From NCBI GenBank assembly GCA_022826245.1, contig JAJDVG010000007.1, forward strand, positions 1 through 41,286: a stretch of DNA of 41,286 nt, written 5' to 3'. Of this stretch, positions 22,498 to 31,445 are shown in pieces. The DNA is from Gammaproteobacteria bacterium. Its GTDB lineage: Bacteria > Pseudomonadota > Gammaproteobacteria > Steroidobacterales > Rariloculaceae. The notes under the pieces are model-generated. The model was not told the DNA's origin and ran no database searches. It saw nothing but the letters and a program-made list of their open reading frames with translations. Within the stretch, counting starts at the first letter, position 1. The number at the start of each line of letters is the position of its first letter. Position numbers and translations under genes: made by a program.

Positions 22498-23448
22498 GTG
22501 AATGTTCGCCGTCTTGTGACGACAGTCGTATGCCTGGCAGCGGCATTCGCCGGCGCGTCCACGGCCGGTGCGGCCGTGCGCGTCGTCGCCTCGATCAAGC
22601 CGGTCCACTCGCTGGTGGCCGCGGTCATGCTCGGCGCCGGCGAACCGCAACTCATCATCGACGGAACGACCTCCCCCCACAGCTTCAGCCTGCGTCCGTC
22701 CGCCGCGCGCAACATCCAGGACGCGGAGCTCATCTTCATCGTGGGCGATGCGCTCGAGACCTCGCTCGCCGGTTCCATCGACGCGCTGGCCCGCGATGCG
22801 GGCGTGGTCAGGCTCGCCGACACCGACGGCCTGATCCGGCTGCCGCTGCGCGAAGGCGCGACGTTCGAGGCGCACGATCACGACCACGAAACTGTAGGCG
22901 ACCATGACGCGCACGGGGACGAAGCGTTCGACTTGCACATCTGGCTGGATCCGGTCAATGCCCGAACCATGGTGCGCGCCATCGCCGCTGAGCTGTCCGC
23001 CGCGGATGCGGTCAACGCCGACACGTATGCGGCTAACGCAGAGGCCGTTTTGGGCCGGCTCGACGAATTGCTGAACGAGATCGATGCCGGTGTCGATGAG
23101 GTCAGGGGCAGGGCGTTCATCGTCTTTCACGACGCCTACCATTACTTCGAGGATCGCTTCGGCCTGATCGCAGCCGGGTCCGCTTCGGTCTCGCCGGACC
23201 GTCCGCCCGGAGCCAGGAGGATCGCGGAACTGCGCGAGCGGGTGAGCGAACTCGGGGTCGTCTGCGTGCTGACGGAACCCCAGTTCGACCCCCGGATCGC
23301 CAACGTCATCATCGAAGGTACTGAGGCCCGGCTCGGCACGGTCGATCCGCTCGGAGCGGCACTCGACAGCGGCCCGGACATGTACTTCATGCTCATGCAC
23401 GACATGGCCGCGTCGTTTGCGGACTGCCTGGCGTCAGGCGCGCCGTAA
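22498..23448 (+). CDS. znuA: Zinc ABC transporter periplasmic substrate-binding protein ZnuA
   Basis: A protein of 316 residues. A GTG start at 22498 follows GCGGGGA at good spacing and opens a normal signal peptide (NVRRLVTTVVCLAAAFAGAS, then TAGAA). An ATG at 22420 with its own GGGAG would add 26 residues and cannot be excluded. The cluster A-I metal-binding pattern is present: first ligand region SIKPVHSLVAAVM, a His/Asp-rich loop EAHDHDHETVGDHDAHGDE that marks zinc-specific members, the ligand segment DLHIWLDPVNA, then FIVFHDAYHYFEDRF, and the late Asp near AALDSGPDMY. It captures zinc in the periplasm for ZnuBC. Confidence 0.92.
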   Translation: MNVRRLVTTVVCLAAAFAGASTAGAAVRVVASIKPVHSLVAAVMLGAGEPQLIIDGTTSPHSFSLRPSAARNIQDAELIFIVGDALETSLAGSIDALARDAGVVRLADTDGLIRLPLREGATFEAHDHDHETVGDHDAHGDEAFDLHIWLDPVNARTMVRAIAAELSAADAVNADTYAANAEAVLGRLDELLNEIDAGVDEVRGRAFIVFHDAYHYFEDRFGLIAAGSASVSPDRPPGARRIAELRERVSELGVVCVLTEPQFDPRIANVIIEGTEARLGTVDPLGAALDSGPDMYFMLMHDMAASFADCLASGAP

Positions 23449-23549
23449 CTCGCCCTTCAATCAATGAACGCGCGTTTGCGGTGCGAGGATCGCGGCAACG
23501 TTATGCCTGGCGCATTGCGCGAAGGCGCTTTCCCTGGCGGCGGGGCGGG

Positions 23550-23571
23550 CAGCATCGTTTTGCCGATGCTG
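23550..23571. terminator. Hairpin between convergent znuA and cytochrome genes
   Basis: CAGCATCG (23550-23557) and CGATGCTG (23564-23571) form a perfect 8-bp stem with a TTTTGC loop. It lies between two convergent genes, where a two-way terminator would be useful, but no clear U-run follows on either strand. Confidence 0.35.
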
Positions 23572-23596
23572 TTCCATTGAATCGCGAATCGCCGAA

Positions 23597-24676
23597 CTAC
23601 GGAGTCGTCGGCGGCGGCGTCAGCGACGCCAGGTAGGCGACGATATCGGTCATGTCCTCGACCGTCAGGTCGGCGATCACCTGGTCCATGAGTTCCACCC
23701 CGAGCCCGTTGCGCGTGCCGACCTTCATGTCGTAGAGCTGGCGCATCATGTAGCTCGGCGATCGCCCGGCGATGCCGGGCATGTTGGCGAGCCCCATGAG
23801 GTCGGGCCCGTGGCAGATCGCGCATTCGATCGTCTTGCCGCCGCCGGTCGTGACGAGTTCCTCGCCCCTGGCCAGGCTGCCGACCGGCACGTACGCGATC
23901 CAGCTCGAGCGCGGGTTGCGCAGGTAGTTGGCCTGAAACGCGTCGACCGGCGTCTCGACGATGCGGCCTGCGAGCGCTTCGGTCGGCTCCTCGCCCACGG
24001 TGATGTACATGTTGCCCTCTTCGAGGTGCATCTCCGGGATCAGCTCGGCCTCGATCACGCGTATCCAGGGCGTCCACGGCATTGCCGCGAAATATTCGGC
24101 GGCTTCGCGCATCTCCGCTTCGCTCATGGCCGCGGCCAGATACGACATCGTCGGTGAGTTCGGCTTTCGCGGGTCGGCGCTGAACCGCTGCCCGGTCGCC
24201 ATGTCCTGCAACTGCCGGACCGTGTATTCGACGGGCTGCCCGCCCGGCGGGGCGTTCTCGGGCCGCCCCTTGCCGTTCGGCAGATGGCACGACCCGCAGC
24301 CCCAGCCGCGAACGGACAGGAGGCTCTCCGGGCCGCGCCGGATGATGTCGGGCATCGGCGGATGGTCGCCCGGGAACCAGTCGATCACGTCGTGGGCGTC
24401 GCGGATATCGATGCGAGTGTAAACCGCGTCGCTGCCCTCGACGCGTCTCGGCATGGCCACGTCCTCCGGGTCGTCCCCCTCGCGCAGGTCCCGGCTCGGC
24501 CAGGGCTGCGCGACCGGCAGATCGCCGGGCTCGGGCTGCGTGCTCCACGCATACGCCCACAGCGGCAGCGGTTCGAACGCCTCGCCGGACTGAGCCTGAA
24601 CCTGGACCGGGGCGACAGACGCGCCCAGCAGGAGGCCCGCGCCGAGGAGAAGCCCGATACCGAATCGCTGCGTCAT
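23597..24676 (-). CDS. Exported diheme cytochrome c
   Basis: A protein of 359 residues. The ATG at 24676 follows GGAGAATTC. The signal peptide TQRFGIGLLLGAGLLLGASV ends near VQAQ. Two c-type heme sites are present, CGSCH (residues 127-131) and CAICH (285-289). Candidate distal Met ligands lie in SPTMSYLAAAM and SPSYMMRQLYDM, each followed by a closing helix (EAAEYFAAMPW; MTDIVAYLASL). The two halves are cytochrome c4-like in plan, with a long N-terminal extension (about 35-120) that includes WDxFPGD-like sequence and has no obvious domain. It should be a periplasmic electron carrier or the cytochrome subunit of a dehydrogenase, but no dehydrogenase gene is adjacent. Confidence 0.87.
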   Translation of the reverse strand: MTQRFGIGLLLGAGLLLGASVAPVQVQAQSGEAFEPLPLWAYAWSTQPEPGDLPVAQPWPSRDLREGDDPEDVAMPRRVEGSDAVYTRIDIRDAHDVIDWFPGDHPPMPDIIRRGPESLLSVRGWGCGSCHLPNGKGRPENAPPGGQPVEYTVRQLQDMATGQRFSADPRKPNSPTMSYLAAAMSEAEMREAAEYFAAMPWTPWIRVIEAELIPEMHLEEGNMYITVGEEPTEALAGRIVETPVDAFQANYLRNPRSSWIAYVPVGSLARGEELVTTGGGKTIECAICHGPDLMGLANMPGIAGRSPSYMMRQLYDMKVGTRNGLGVELMDQVIADLTVEDMTDIVAYLASLTPPPTTP

Positions 24677-25022
24677 TGAATTCTCCGCGTGCCGGATGGC
24701 CGCTGCGCGCCCGACGTTTCGCTCGTCACGGCCGCCGGAGCGCCCCACCCGAATGGAACAGACTCTAATCCGCGCTCGGCGGCGCGGTCAACGCGCTACC
24801 GAGCGACTTGTCCGCGATCTTGCGAGAAGCGGGTGTCCCATCCGCTCAATCAGCACGGTAACGCACCCAGGCGTCCATGAGCGTAAGCCGAGGGAAATCG
24901 AAAGTGTGCTCTAGGCTGCTACGGTTGGGCGGTTTGCGAGTCCTGCCTTACCTACAACGAAACTGTTGACAACGGATTTGTGGAGTGATTTGATTCAGCG
25001 GTTTCATTGAGCGAGAGCGCAT
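24677..25022. other. Intergenic region upstream of the ATPase operon
   Basis: No gene is supported in these 346 bases. Near its right end lies a promoter candidate for the ATPase operon (24966-24994). The sequence becomes visibly less GC-rich toward 24930-25020, marking the edge of the defence-like island. Confidence 0.5.
24966..24994 (+). promoter_or_regulatory. Candidate promoter of the paired-ATPase operon
   Basis: A perfect -35 TTGACA (24966-24971) is followed by a 17-bp spacer and a weak -10 TTTGAT (24989-24994), 29 bp before the ATG. A small inverted repeat CAAC/GTTG (about 24956-24969) overlaps the -35 and could bind a regulator. Confidence 0.5.
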
Positions 25023-26267
25023 ATGAGATCGTCTACCGGGCGCTGGGTGGTCGACGAAGATTTTTTCGATCGCGAAAAGGAACTGGAAATCCTGGAGGCG
25101 CGCGTGCGTGGCCGCAATCACGTGCTCTTGAGTGGGCAGCGCCGCATGGGCAAAACGAGTGTGCTTCGCGAGCTGGAGCGGAGGCTGGAATCCGACGGCT
25201 GGATAGTCCTGTTCGTCGATGTGGAGGGGGCAGCGAACGCGGAGGACGCCATTGCAGACATGGCCCAGGCAGCATATCCATACCGTAGCTTGGTGTCGCG
25301 TTTCGCGGAAGGATTCAGACGCTGGTTCAGCGACCGGGTTGAGGAGATAGGGGCCAGCCGATTTCGACTGAAGGTCAGGGCGGGACTCGACGCCGGAAGC
25401 TGGCGCCGTTACGGCGAGAGGCTGTTGCACGACTGCGCAGCTCAGGAAAAACCGGTCCTGCTGGTGATCGACGAGTTGCCGATTCTCCTCAATCGCATGC
25501 TACGGAGAGATGGAGAGGCCGCGCGCGTGGACGAGTTTCTGAGTTGGTTGCGCGGCACGATTCAGGCGCTCGGTGAGAAATCGCCCGTTTTGATCCTGTC
25601 GGGCAGCATCGGTCTCGAACCGCTGGTTCGGCGACTGGGAATTTCAGACCGCATCAATCATTTGGACCCGTTCCGCCTCGGTCCCTGGGGATTGGAGAAC
25701 AGCGTTGCGTGTATCGGTCGGCTGGCGGAGAGCCATGGTTTGACTGTCGAAGGCGATGTCGGCGGCGCAATCTACGAGTCGCTCGGTGTCGGGATCCCTC
25801 ACCACGTGCAGTCGTTCTTCGCGCGCTTGAGAGAGCACGCCATCATGCACGGACGCGACGAACTGAGGGTGGAAGATGTCGGTGAGGTCTACCGCAACCA
25901 CCTGCTCGGACCGTCCGGTCAAAGCGACCTCGTGCACTATGAGACGAGACTGAAGGATGCGCTGGGGGACGAAGGCTATTCACTCGCCATGGAGATCCTC
26001 GCCGAAGCTGCAATCGAGCGGGGTTTCACGGGACAGGCGGAAACCTGCCTGGCGGGATTGTACGGGGAACTTGTGGAGGAGGTGCCGGCGCGGATCGAGG
26101 ACGTGCTGGCGGTGCTAGTGCACGACGGTTATCTGGAAGCTTGCGAGGACGGTTATCGATTCTCGTCGCACCTGCTCAAGGACTGGTGGGCCGCGCGCTT
26201 CCGCGGCCATCACGTTGCCCTGGAGAGGCGGCATTCCGATCGGGGAAACGGAACAGGTTCGAAATGA
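25023..26267 (+). CDS. P-loop ATPase of the AAA/STAND-like ATPase_2 type, first gene of a pair
   Basis: A protein of 414 residues. FDREKELEILEARV, then NHVLLSGQRRMGKTSVLREL, is the start of an ATPase_2-like domain; Walker A is GQRRMGKT (38-45) and Walker B is VLLVIDELPILL (Asp150-Glu151). A sensor-type strand VLILSGSIGLEPLVRRLG follows, and the C-terminal third (about 285-395) looks like a winged helix (RIEDVLAVLVHDGYLEACED) ending LLKDWWAARF. This form is shared by archaeal-type ATPases and some STAND NTPases. No membrane segment or nuclease motif is seen. The stop overlaps the next ATPase start (ATGA), so the products are made together and probably form a complex. Function unknown; defence or regulation is suspected from context. 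Confidence 0.75.
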   Translation: MRSSTGRWVVDEDFFDREKELEILEARVRGRNHVLLSGQRRMGKTSVLRELERRLESDGWIVLFVDVEGAANAEDAIADMAQAAYPYRSLVSRFAEGFRRWFSDRVEEIGASRFRLKVRAGLDAGSWRRYGERLLHDCAAQEKPVLLVIDELPILLNRMLRRDGEAARVDEFLSWLRGTIQALGEKSPVLILSGSIGLEPLVRRLGISDRINHLDPFRLGPWGLENSVACIGRLAESHGLTVEGDVGGAIYESLGVGIPHHVQSFFARLREHAIMHGRDELRVEDVGEVYRNHLLGPSGQSDLVHYETRLKDALGDEGYSLAMEILAEAAIERGFTGQAETCLAGLYGELVEEVPARIEDVLAVLVHDGYLEACEDGYRFSSHLLKDWWAARFRGHHVALERRHSDRGNGTGSK

Positions 26268-28942
26268 GCGGAGCTGCTAACGCGACGGGCGACTCGAAAC
26301 GTCCGATACGCAAGTTCAATCCGGGGCTGCTCCAGTCCGACGAGGAGGTGATCGAGCAGTTCGTGGTTCGGCAGCACGAGTTTGGCGTGGTCCGCGATGT
26401 GCTGCGCGGCAACATCGATGCGCCTTCGTGCCAGCATGTTCTGGTGGTCGCGCCCCGCGGTCGGGGCAAGACCATGCTGCTCGCGCGCGTGGTGGCGGAG
26501 ATTCGACGGGATTCGGAGTTCGACCAGCATCTTCTGCCGGTGCGCTTCATGGAGGAGAGTCAGGAAATCTACGGTCTTGCCGATTTGTGGATGGAGACGC
26601 TTTTCCACTTGGCCAGGGAAATTACGAGCGACAGGCCTGCGTTCGCGAGTGAGCTGTCTGAGACGCATGCCGCGCTGTCTGCGCGGTGGCGGGAAGGGGG
26701 TCTCGAAGGAATGGCGCGGGCCGCTGTTCTCGACGCGGCAGATCGGCTGGACCGCCGGCTGGTGCTCATGGTCGAGAACGTCCAGTCGCTCTTCGCGGCC
26801 AGCGGCGACGAGTTCGGCTGGGAGTTGCGTGCGGTGCTCCAGTCGGTGCCGCAGGTCATGCTGGTCGCCTCCGCAACGAGCCGCTTCAAGGGACTGGAGG
26901 ATGCGAGGGCGCCCTTCTTCGAGCTGTTCCGGGTCGTGCACCTTGAACCGCTCGATACGGAAGACTGCGGCCGCTTATGGACAGTGGTCACCGGGCAAGC
27001 ATTGCACACGCACGAGATCAGACCGATCGAGATCCTGACCGGGGGTAGCCCCCGGCTCATTGTTGTCGTCGCCGCATTCGCACGCCATGAGTCGTTGCGC
27101 GAGTTGATGGAAGAACTGGTAACTCTCGTCGACGAACACACGGAGTATTTCCGCGGGCACCTGGAGTCACTGCCCAGGAACGAGCGCCGAGTGTTCGTGT
27201 CGCTGATCGACCTGTGGCAGGCATCGAGCACCGGCGAGATCGCGGCGCGAGCGCGCCTGGATGTCCGCGTGGTGTCGACGATGCTTGGGCGTCTGGTCGA
27301 ACGGGGCGCGGTGACCGTGGTGCCGGTGGGTGGCGGTACGAAGCGACTCTACACCGCGACGGAGCGTCTCTACAGCATCTACTACAAGCTGCGCCGAGAG
27401 CGCGACGAGACGGCTGTGGTCGAGGCGCTGATCCACTTCATGGTCGCGTTCTACGACGTGGGGAGGATGTACATGGCGTCGGAACAGTTGCTGCGTGACG
27501 CCTTGGGGTCGACGGCCATTCAGGCCGGTATCGACCGAGCCTTGGCGAGGAGGCCTTTGCCGGAGAATCTGCGGTCACGCATGAAATGGGACAAAGTCGA
27601 GAGAACATCGGAAAAGGTGAGAGATCGTCGGCGCATTGACGCGCTGAGTCGCCTGCAGGACGAGATACAGGCGTGCTACGAAAACGAGGATTGGAGTCGC
27701 GTTCTTGAAATGGTCGAGCAATACGATGCCGCTGGCTGGCTTGACTCGGCCTCCGGGTGGGAGCGGGACCAGGGCTGGGCCCACCTCGCGCATCTGAGGA
27801 GCGATGCGCACTATTGCCTGAAGCAGTTTAGCGAAGTGATCGCCATCGGAGACGAATTTGCCGAGCGCTTCGGCGACACGCGAGACGCGACAATATGGTA
27901 CCGGTTTTCGTCGGTGGCGCTTAACAGGGCGGCGGCGTATTACGGGCTCGGGAACTACGTAGTGGCAAGGTCGGAGAGCCGCAACATCGTCGATCGTTTC
28001 GGTGAGCGCGGCTCGCCGTGGTACGACTTGCAGGTCGCGGCGGCGCTCTTGTGGCAGGCCAGAGCCGAAAACAAGTTGGGAGATCCGGCACGTGCGGTGG
28101 CTCTACTGGACGACGTGCTGGAGCGGTACGGCGCAAGCGATGATGCGGAGGTTCAGCACTCGGTGGCCGGATCGATGGTCGAAAAGGCCGAGATCGTGAG
28201 ACTGCGGTACGAAGACCATCGGCGTTCTGCAGAAATTTACGGCGAAGCGATCGAGCGGTTCGGCCACTGCGATCACGCGGGAATTCGAGCAAGAGTGAAC
28301 TCGGCGTGCATGAATCTGAGCTTCGCGTACGGGTCAAGCGGGGACTTCGAGAAGGAGCTCGCTTCCTATGATGCAGTTATCGCCCGGCTGGCTGGTACGG
28401 AAGTCCTTGCGGGCGAGAATTGGTCAATCCTGTTGGCTCTGATGTTCAAGAGCCGACGGTTGGCGGAGCTGGGAAGAGCCGAGGAGGCCTTGGCGACGTG
28501 CGATGAAGGTGCTCGCTGGATTGAACGAAGGGCCGAGGAATGCTCCGCAGAGACGAGAAAGTGGATTGAGTGGCACCTGCGAGGCACGCGTGCACTGGCG
28601 TTGATGGCTACAGGCGAGTCCGTAGCGGCAATGGATGCGTTCCGCTCCGCCTACGCGCAATTCCAGCCGTATCACGAGTTGGCAATGGGCGATATGTTGC
28701 GTCTGGTGCCTGAACTGGTTGCTGCGGGCGCCGCCGAGCGCGATGTGATCGCTGTGCTCGTCAGCGACGAACGAAACGCGCGGACATTGCAGCCCATGAT
28801 CATTGCGTTGCGCCAGCGGAGTGGCGAGTCCGTGCGGGCGCCGGCCGAAGTGCTGGAGGTGGCGGCCGACTTGGTGAAGTCTGTCGATGAGCGCGGCGAG
28901 AAGGGCGTGATGCCCGGCTTCATGCATCCTATGGGCAAGTAA
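26264..28942 (+). CDS. Large P-loop ATPase with winged helix and TPR-like C-terminus, second gene of the pair
   Basis: A protein of 892 residues starting at the ATG at 26264. Walker A is APRGRGKT (63-70); the Walker B strand is RRLVLMVENVQSLF, with Glu171 but Val in place of the usual Asp. FGWELRAVLQSVPQVMLVAS and EILTGGSPRLIVVVAAFA fit the AAA/STAND core. A winged helix at about 300-370 (STGEIAARARLDVRVVSTML) follows, then from about 470 a long helical array with TPR-like pairs (NRAAAYYGLGNYVVARSE; GDPARAVALLDDVLERYG). The end, IIALRQRSGESVRAPAEVLE and onward, looks conserved. The layout (NTPase, winged helix, superhelical sensor) is NLR-like. No separate effector domain is visible. Confidence 0.75.
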   Translation: MSGAANATGDSKRPIRKFNPGLLQSDEEVIEQFVVRQHEFGVVRDVLRGNIDAPSCQHVLVVAPRGRGKTMLLARVVAEIRRDSEFDQHLLPVRFMEESQEIYGLADLWMETLFHLAREITSDRPAFASELSETHAALSARWREGGLEGMARAAVLDAADRLDRRLVLMVENVQSLFAASGDEFGWELRAVLQSVPQVMLVASATSRFKGLEDARAPFFELFRVVHLEPLDTEDCGRLWTVVTGQALHTHEIRPIEILTGGSPRLIVVVAAFARHESLRELMEELVTLVDEHTEYFRGHLESLPRNERRVFVSLIDLWQASSTGEIAARARLDVRVVSTMLGRLVERGAVTVVPVGGGTKRLYTATERLYSIYYKLRRERDETAVVEALIHFMVAFYDVGRMYMASEQLLRDALGSTAIQAGIDRALARRPLPENLRSRMKWDKVERTSEKVRDRRRIDALSRLQDEIQACYENEDWSRVLEMVEQYDAAGWLDSASGWERDQGWAHLAHLRSDAHYCLKQFSEVIAIGDEFAERFGDTRDATIWYRFSSVALNRAAAYYGLGNYVVARSESRNIVDRFGERGSPWYDLQVAAALLWQARAENKLGDPARAVALLDDVLERYGASDDAEVQHSVAGSMVEKAEIVRLRYEDHRRSAEIYGEAIERFGHCDHAGIRARVNSACMNLSFAYGSSGDFEKELASYDAVIARLAGTEVLAGENWSILLALMFKSRRLAELGRAEEALATCDEGARWIERRAEECSAETRKWIEWHLRGTRALALMATGESVAAMDAFRSAYAQFQPYHELAMGDMLRLVPELVAAGAAERDVIAVLVSDERNARTLQPMIIALRQRSGESVRAPAEVLEVAADLVKSVDERGEKGVMPGFMHPMGK

Positions 28943-28973
28943 TAGGCTCGAAATCGACCTCAGATGATATTTA

Positions 28974-29011
28974 ATAGCATTAAAATGCCATATTCGGTAT
29001 TTTATTGCTAT
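28974..29011. promoter_or_regulatory. Imperfect inverted repeat over the abiEi start, likely AbiEi operator
   Basis: Arms ATAGCATTAAAATGCC (28974-28989) and GGTATTTTATTGCTAT (28996-29011) are complementary except for a few bases, around a 6-bp centre. The region is strikingly AT-rich. AbiEi antitoxins are known to repress their operon by binding inverted repeats upstream of the start. Here the right arm overlaps the ATG at 29010, so binding could block both transcription and initiation. Confidence 0.65.
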
Positions 29012-29645
29012 GAAATTTCAAGAGTTGCTCAAGATCGTCGCGGATGAGCCCGTATTCGAAACGGGCTTGCTGTTGGCAGGCAACGTGGATGCGACCGATC
29101 TGCGGCGTCAGTTGTCGCGTTGGACCCGTTCCGGCCGGGTGCTGCAATTGCGCCGCGGGCTCTATGCGCTTGCGCCTCCCTGGCGGAAGATCACGCCGCA
29201 TCCCTTTCTGGTCGCGAACCGGCTCGAGCCCGGGTCCTACGTCAGCGGTCTGTCCGCATTGGCCTACGCGCAGGCCGTTCCCGAGTACGTCGCCGAGGTT
29301 ACGAGCTGTACCGGCGGGCGGCCGCGAACCTATCGTACTGCGTTGGGGCGTTATTCGTTTCGCCGCGTGCAGGCGAGACTGCGCTTCGGCTACCGGCAGG
29401 TCGCTCTTCAGGAAGGGCAGGCGGCCTTCCTCGCGACACCGGAAAAGGCCCTGCTCGATCTGATCTATCTGCATCCCGGGGCCGATGACGCGGCGTTCCT
29501 CGAGGAACTTCGCCTCGACTTCGAGATCCTGCAGCCGGACGTGCTCGACGCGCTCGCCCGGCAGTGCGCGGTGCCCAAACTGCTGCGGGCGGCAAGACGC
29601 CTTCGCAAGCTGTCTCGACGGACTCCGGAGTACGTAGCGCTATGA
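29010..29645 (+). CDS. abiEi: AbiEi-family antitoxin of a type IV TA system
   Basis: A protein of 211 residues. The N-terminal winged helix (TDLRRQLSRWTRSGRVLQLR, then RGLYALAPPWRKITPHPFL) matches the AbiEi antitoxin DNA-binding domain. The following region (EPGSYVSGLSALAYAQAVPE and FLATPEKALLDLIYLHP) is the conserved AbiEi core. The C-terminal domain supplies antitoxicity in characterised members. The start ATG at 29010 has no ribosome binding site and lies within the inverted-repeat operator; initiation may be leaderless or regulated. The stop overlaps the AbiEii start (ATGA). AbiE systems abort phage infection by nucleotidyl transfer. Confidence 0.87.
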   Translation: MKFQELLKIVADEPVFETGLLLAGNVDATDLRRQLSRWTRSGRVLQLRRGLYALAPPWRKITPHPFLVANRLEPGSYVSGLSALAYAQAVPEYVAEVTSCTGGRPRTYRTALGRYSFRRVQARLRFGYRQVALQEGQAAFLATPEKALLDLIYLHPGADDAAFLEELRLDFEILQPDVLDALARQCAVPKLLRAARRLRKLSRRTPEYVAL

Positions 29646-30442
29646 AGGATCACTTGCTGCAACTGACGAGGGATCGCGCGCCGTTACAGGCAAGGAACGT
29701 CGTCCGCGAATATCTTCAAAGCCGGATGCTGGGGGCACTGCAGCGTGCCGGCGCCATGACGTCGCTCGCATTCCAGGGGGGCACCTGTCTGCGTTTCGTG
29801 TTTGGGCTGCCGCGGTATTCGGAGGATCTGGACTTCGCGCTGGAACGCGGCCGCGAGGAGTTCGATCTGCGCACTTGTCTGAAGGCCGTCCGTTCGGAAC
29901 TCGCCGCTGAAGACTATCGTGTCGATGTACGCGTGCGCGAGCATCGGACAGTTCACGGCGCCCTCGTGCGCTTTCCGGGGATTCTGTACGACATCGGGCT
30001 TTCGCCCCACGCGACCGAGGTTCTCGCCGTGCGGATCGAGGTCGATACGCGCCCGCCCCCCGGCGCGACGATGGACGTGAGCCTGGTGCGGCGACACGTC
30101 CCGTTGCGGCTCTACCACCACGACCGCGCCTCGTTGCTGGCCGGCAAGGTGCACGCCTTGCTCAAGAGACCGTACGCCAAGGGACGCGACTGGTTCGATC
30201 TGATCTGGTATCTGAGCGACCCCGAATGGCCTCCGATCAACCTGGAGCTGTTGAATTCAGCGCTCGAACAGACCGGTTGGACGGATCCGCCGCTTGACCG
30301 GCAGTCGTGGCGGGACGCCGTACGACGAAGGATCGACGAACTGGAATGGAACCATATGGTCGACGATGTACGTCCGTTCCTCGAACGGCAGCGCGACGTT
30401 GACCTCCTCGGCCGGGAAGATGCGATGCGCCTGCTCGGCTGA
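29642..30442 (+). CDS. abiEii: AbiEii-family nucleotidyltransferase toxin
   Basis: A protein of 266 residues. The nucleotidyltransferase motifs are clear: FQGGTCLRFVFGLPRYSEDL with Gly46-Gly47-Thr48, then Asp62 and Asp64 in SEDLDF. The downstream KVHALLKRPYAKGRDWFDLI is the AbiEii motif with a conserved Lys and Arg-Asp-x-x-Asp, and the C-terminal helices include WRDAVRRRIDELEW. AbiEii toxins transfer nucleotides, in studied cases to tRNA, causing growth arrest on phage infection. The active-site residues look intact, so the module is probably functional. It shares the island with the two ATPase genes immediately upstream. Confidence 0.88.
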   Translation: MKDHLLQLTRDRAPLQARNVVREYLQSRMLGALQRAGAMTSLAFQGGTCLRFVFGLPRYSEDLDFALERGREEFDLRTCLKAVRSELAAEDYRVDVRVREHRTVHGALVRFPGILYDIGLSPHATEVLAVRIEVDTRPPPGATMDVSLVRRHVPLRLYHHDRASLLAGKVHALLKRPYAKGRDWFDLIWYLSDPEWPPINLELLNSALEQTGWTDPPLDRQSWRDAVRRRIDELEWNHMVDDVRPFLERQRDVDLLGREDAMRLLG

Positions 30443-30489
30443 ATCTATAATCCCGCTCCAACCCCGGAACCGTTCAAGGAATCGTGTCG

Positions 30490-31371
30490 ATGGCTGAAAG
30501 AGTTGCGTTCGTCGGGCTTGGCGTCATGGGATTTCCGATGGCCGGATGGCTCGCCGAGGCGGGTCACTCCGTGACCGTGTACAACCGCACGCGGGCTAAG
30601 GCCGAGGACTGGGCTGAACGCTACGCGGGCAGCGTCGCCGGTTCGCTGGCCGAGGCTGCGGCGGCCGCCGACATCGTGTTGACCTGCGTGGGCGACGATC
30701 CCGATGTCCGCGAGATCGTGCTCGCTGCGGACGGGTTGATTCAAGCGATGCGGCCGGGCGCCGTGTTCGTCGATCACACGACGGCGTCGGCGGATCTCGC
30801 GCGGGAGATCGCGGCCGCCGGTCAGGCCCGGGGGGTCGCCTGTCTCGACGCGCCCGTATCGGGCGGACAGGCCGGCGCCGAGAACGGCACGCTGACCGTC
30901 ATGGTCGGCGGCGAACAGGACGCGTTCGACCGCGCGGAACCCGTCATCGACGCGTACTCGAAGAGCGTGCGGCTGCTGGGTCCGGCGGGTTCAGGCCAAT
31001 TGACGAAGATGGTCAACCAGATCGCGATCGCGGGCGTCGTCCAGGGGCTCGCCGAGGCGCTCAACTTCGCCGTCCGGGCCGGGCTCGACCCGGCGGCCGT
31101 GATCGACACGATCTCGAAGGGCGCCGCGCAGTCCTGGCAGATGGAGAACCGCTGGGAGACGATGGTCGCGGACGAGTTCGAGTTCGGTTTCGCGGTCGAA
31201 TGGATGCGCAAGGACCTGCGCATCTGCCTGCAGGAAGCGCGCGGCAACGGCGCGGAACTTCCGGTCGCCGCGCTCGTCGACCAGTTCTATGCGGATGTGG
31301 AAGGCATGGGTGGATCCCGCTGGGATACTTCGAGCCTGATCGCGCGGCTCAACCGACACGACAGGGCCTGA
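30490..31371 (+). CDS. NAD(P)-dependent beta-hydroxyacid dehydrogenase (3-hydroxyisobutyrate dehydrogenase family)
   Basis: A protein of 293 residues. The Rossmann motif VAFVGLGVMGFPMAGWLAEA opens the protein, with VTVYNRTRAKA as cofactor-specific strand; Asn-Arg-Thr favours NADP. The substrate-binding motif CLDAPVSGGQAGAENGTLTV and the catalytic Lys in GQLTKMVNQIAIAG are present, with the all-helical C-terminal domain after about residue 165. Family members reduce or oxidise 3-hydroxyisobutyrate, tartronate semialdehyde or succinic semialdehyde; sequence alone does not say which. I chose the ATG at 30490, 9 nt after AAGGA, over a GTG at 30484. A perfect -10 TATAAT lies at 30446-30451 with no good -35. 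A single gene, unrelated to the AbiE module. Confidence 0.9.
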   Translation: MAERVAFVGLGVMGFPMAGWLAEAGHSVTVYNRTRAKAEDWAERYAGSVAGSLAEAAAAADIVLTCVGDDPDVREIVLAADGLIQAMRPGAVFVDHTTASADLAREIAAAGQARGVACLDAPVSGGQAGAENGTLTVMVGGEQDAFDRAEPVIDAYSKSVRLLGPAGSGQLTKMVNQIAIAGVVQGLAEALNFAVRAGLDPAAVIDTISKGAAQSWQMENRWETMVADEFEFGFAVEWMRKDLRICLQEARGNGAELPVAALVDQFYADVEGMGGSRWDTSSLIARLNRHDRA

Positions 31372-31445
31372 GTCGACCCGCCGCGACCGGAGCTGCAGTC
31401 TCCCGAGCGCGCCGTCGGCCCCGGCCGCGTCGATCTGCGGTCGAT

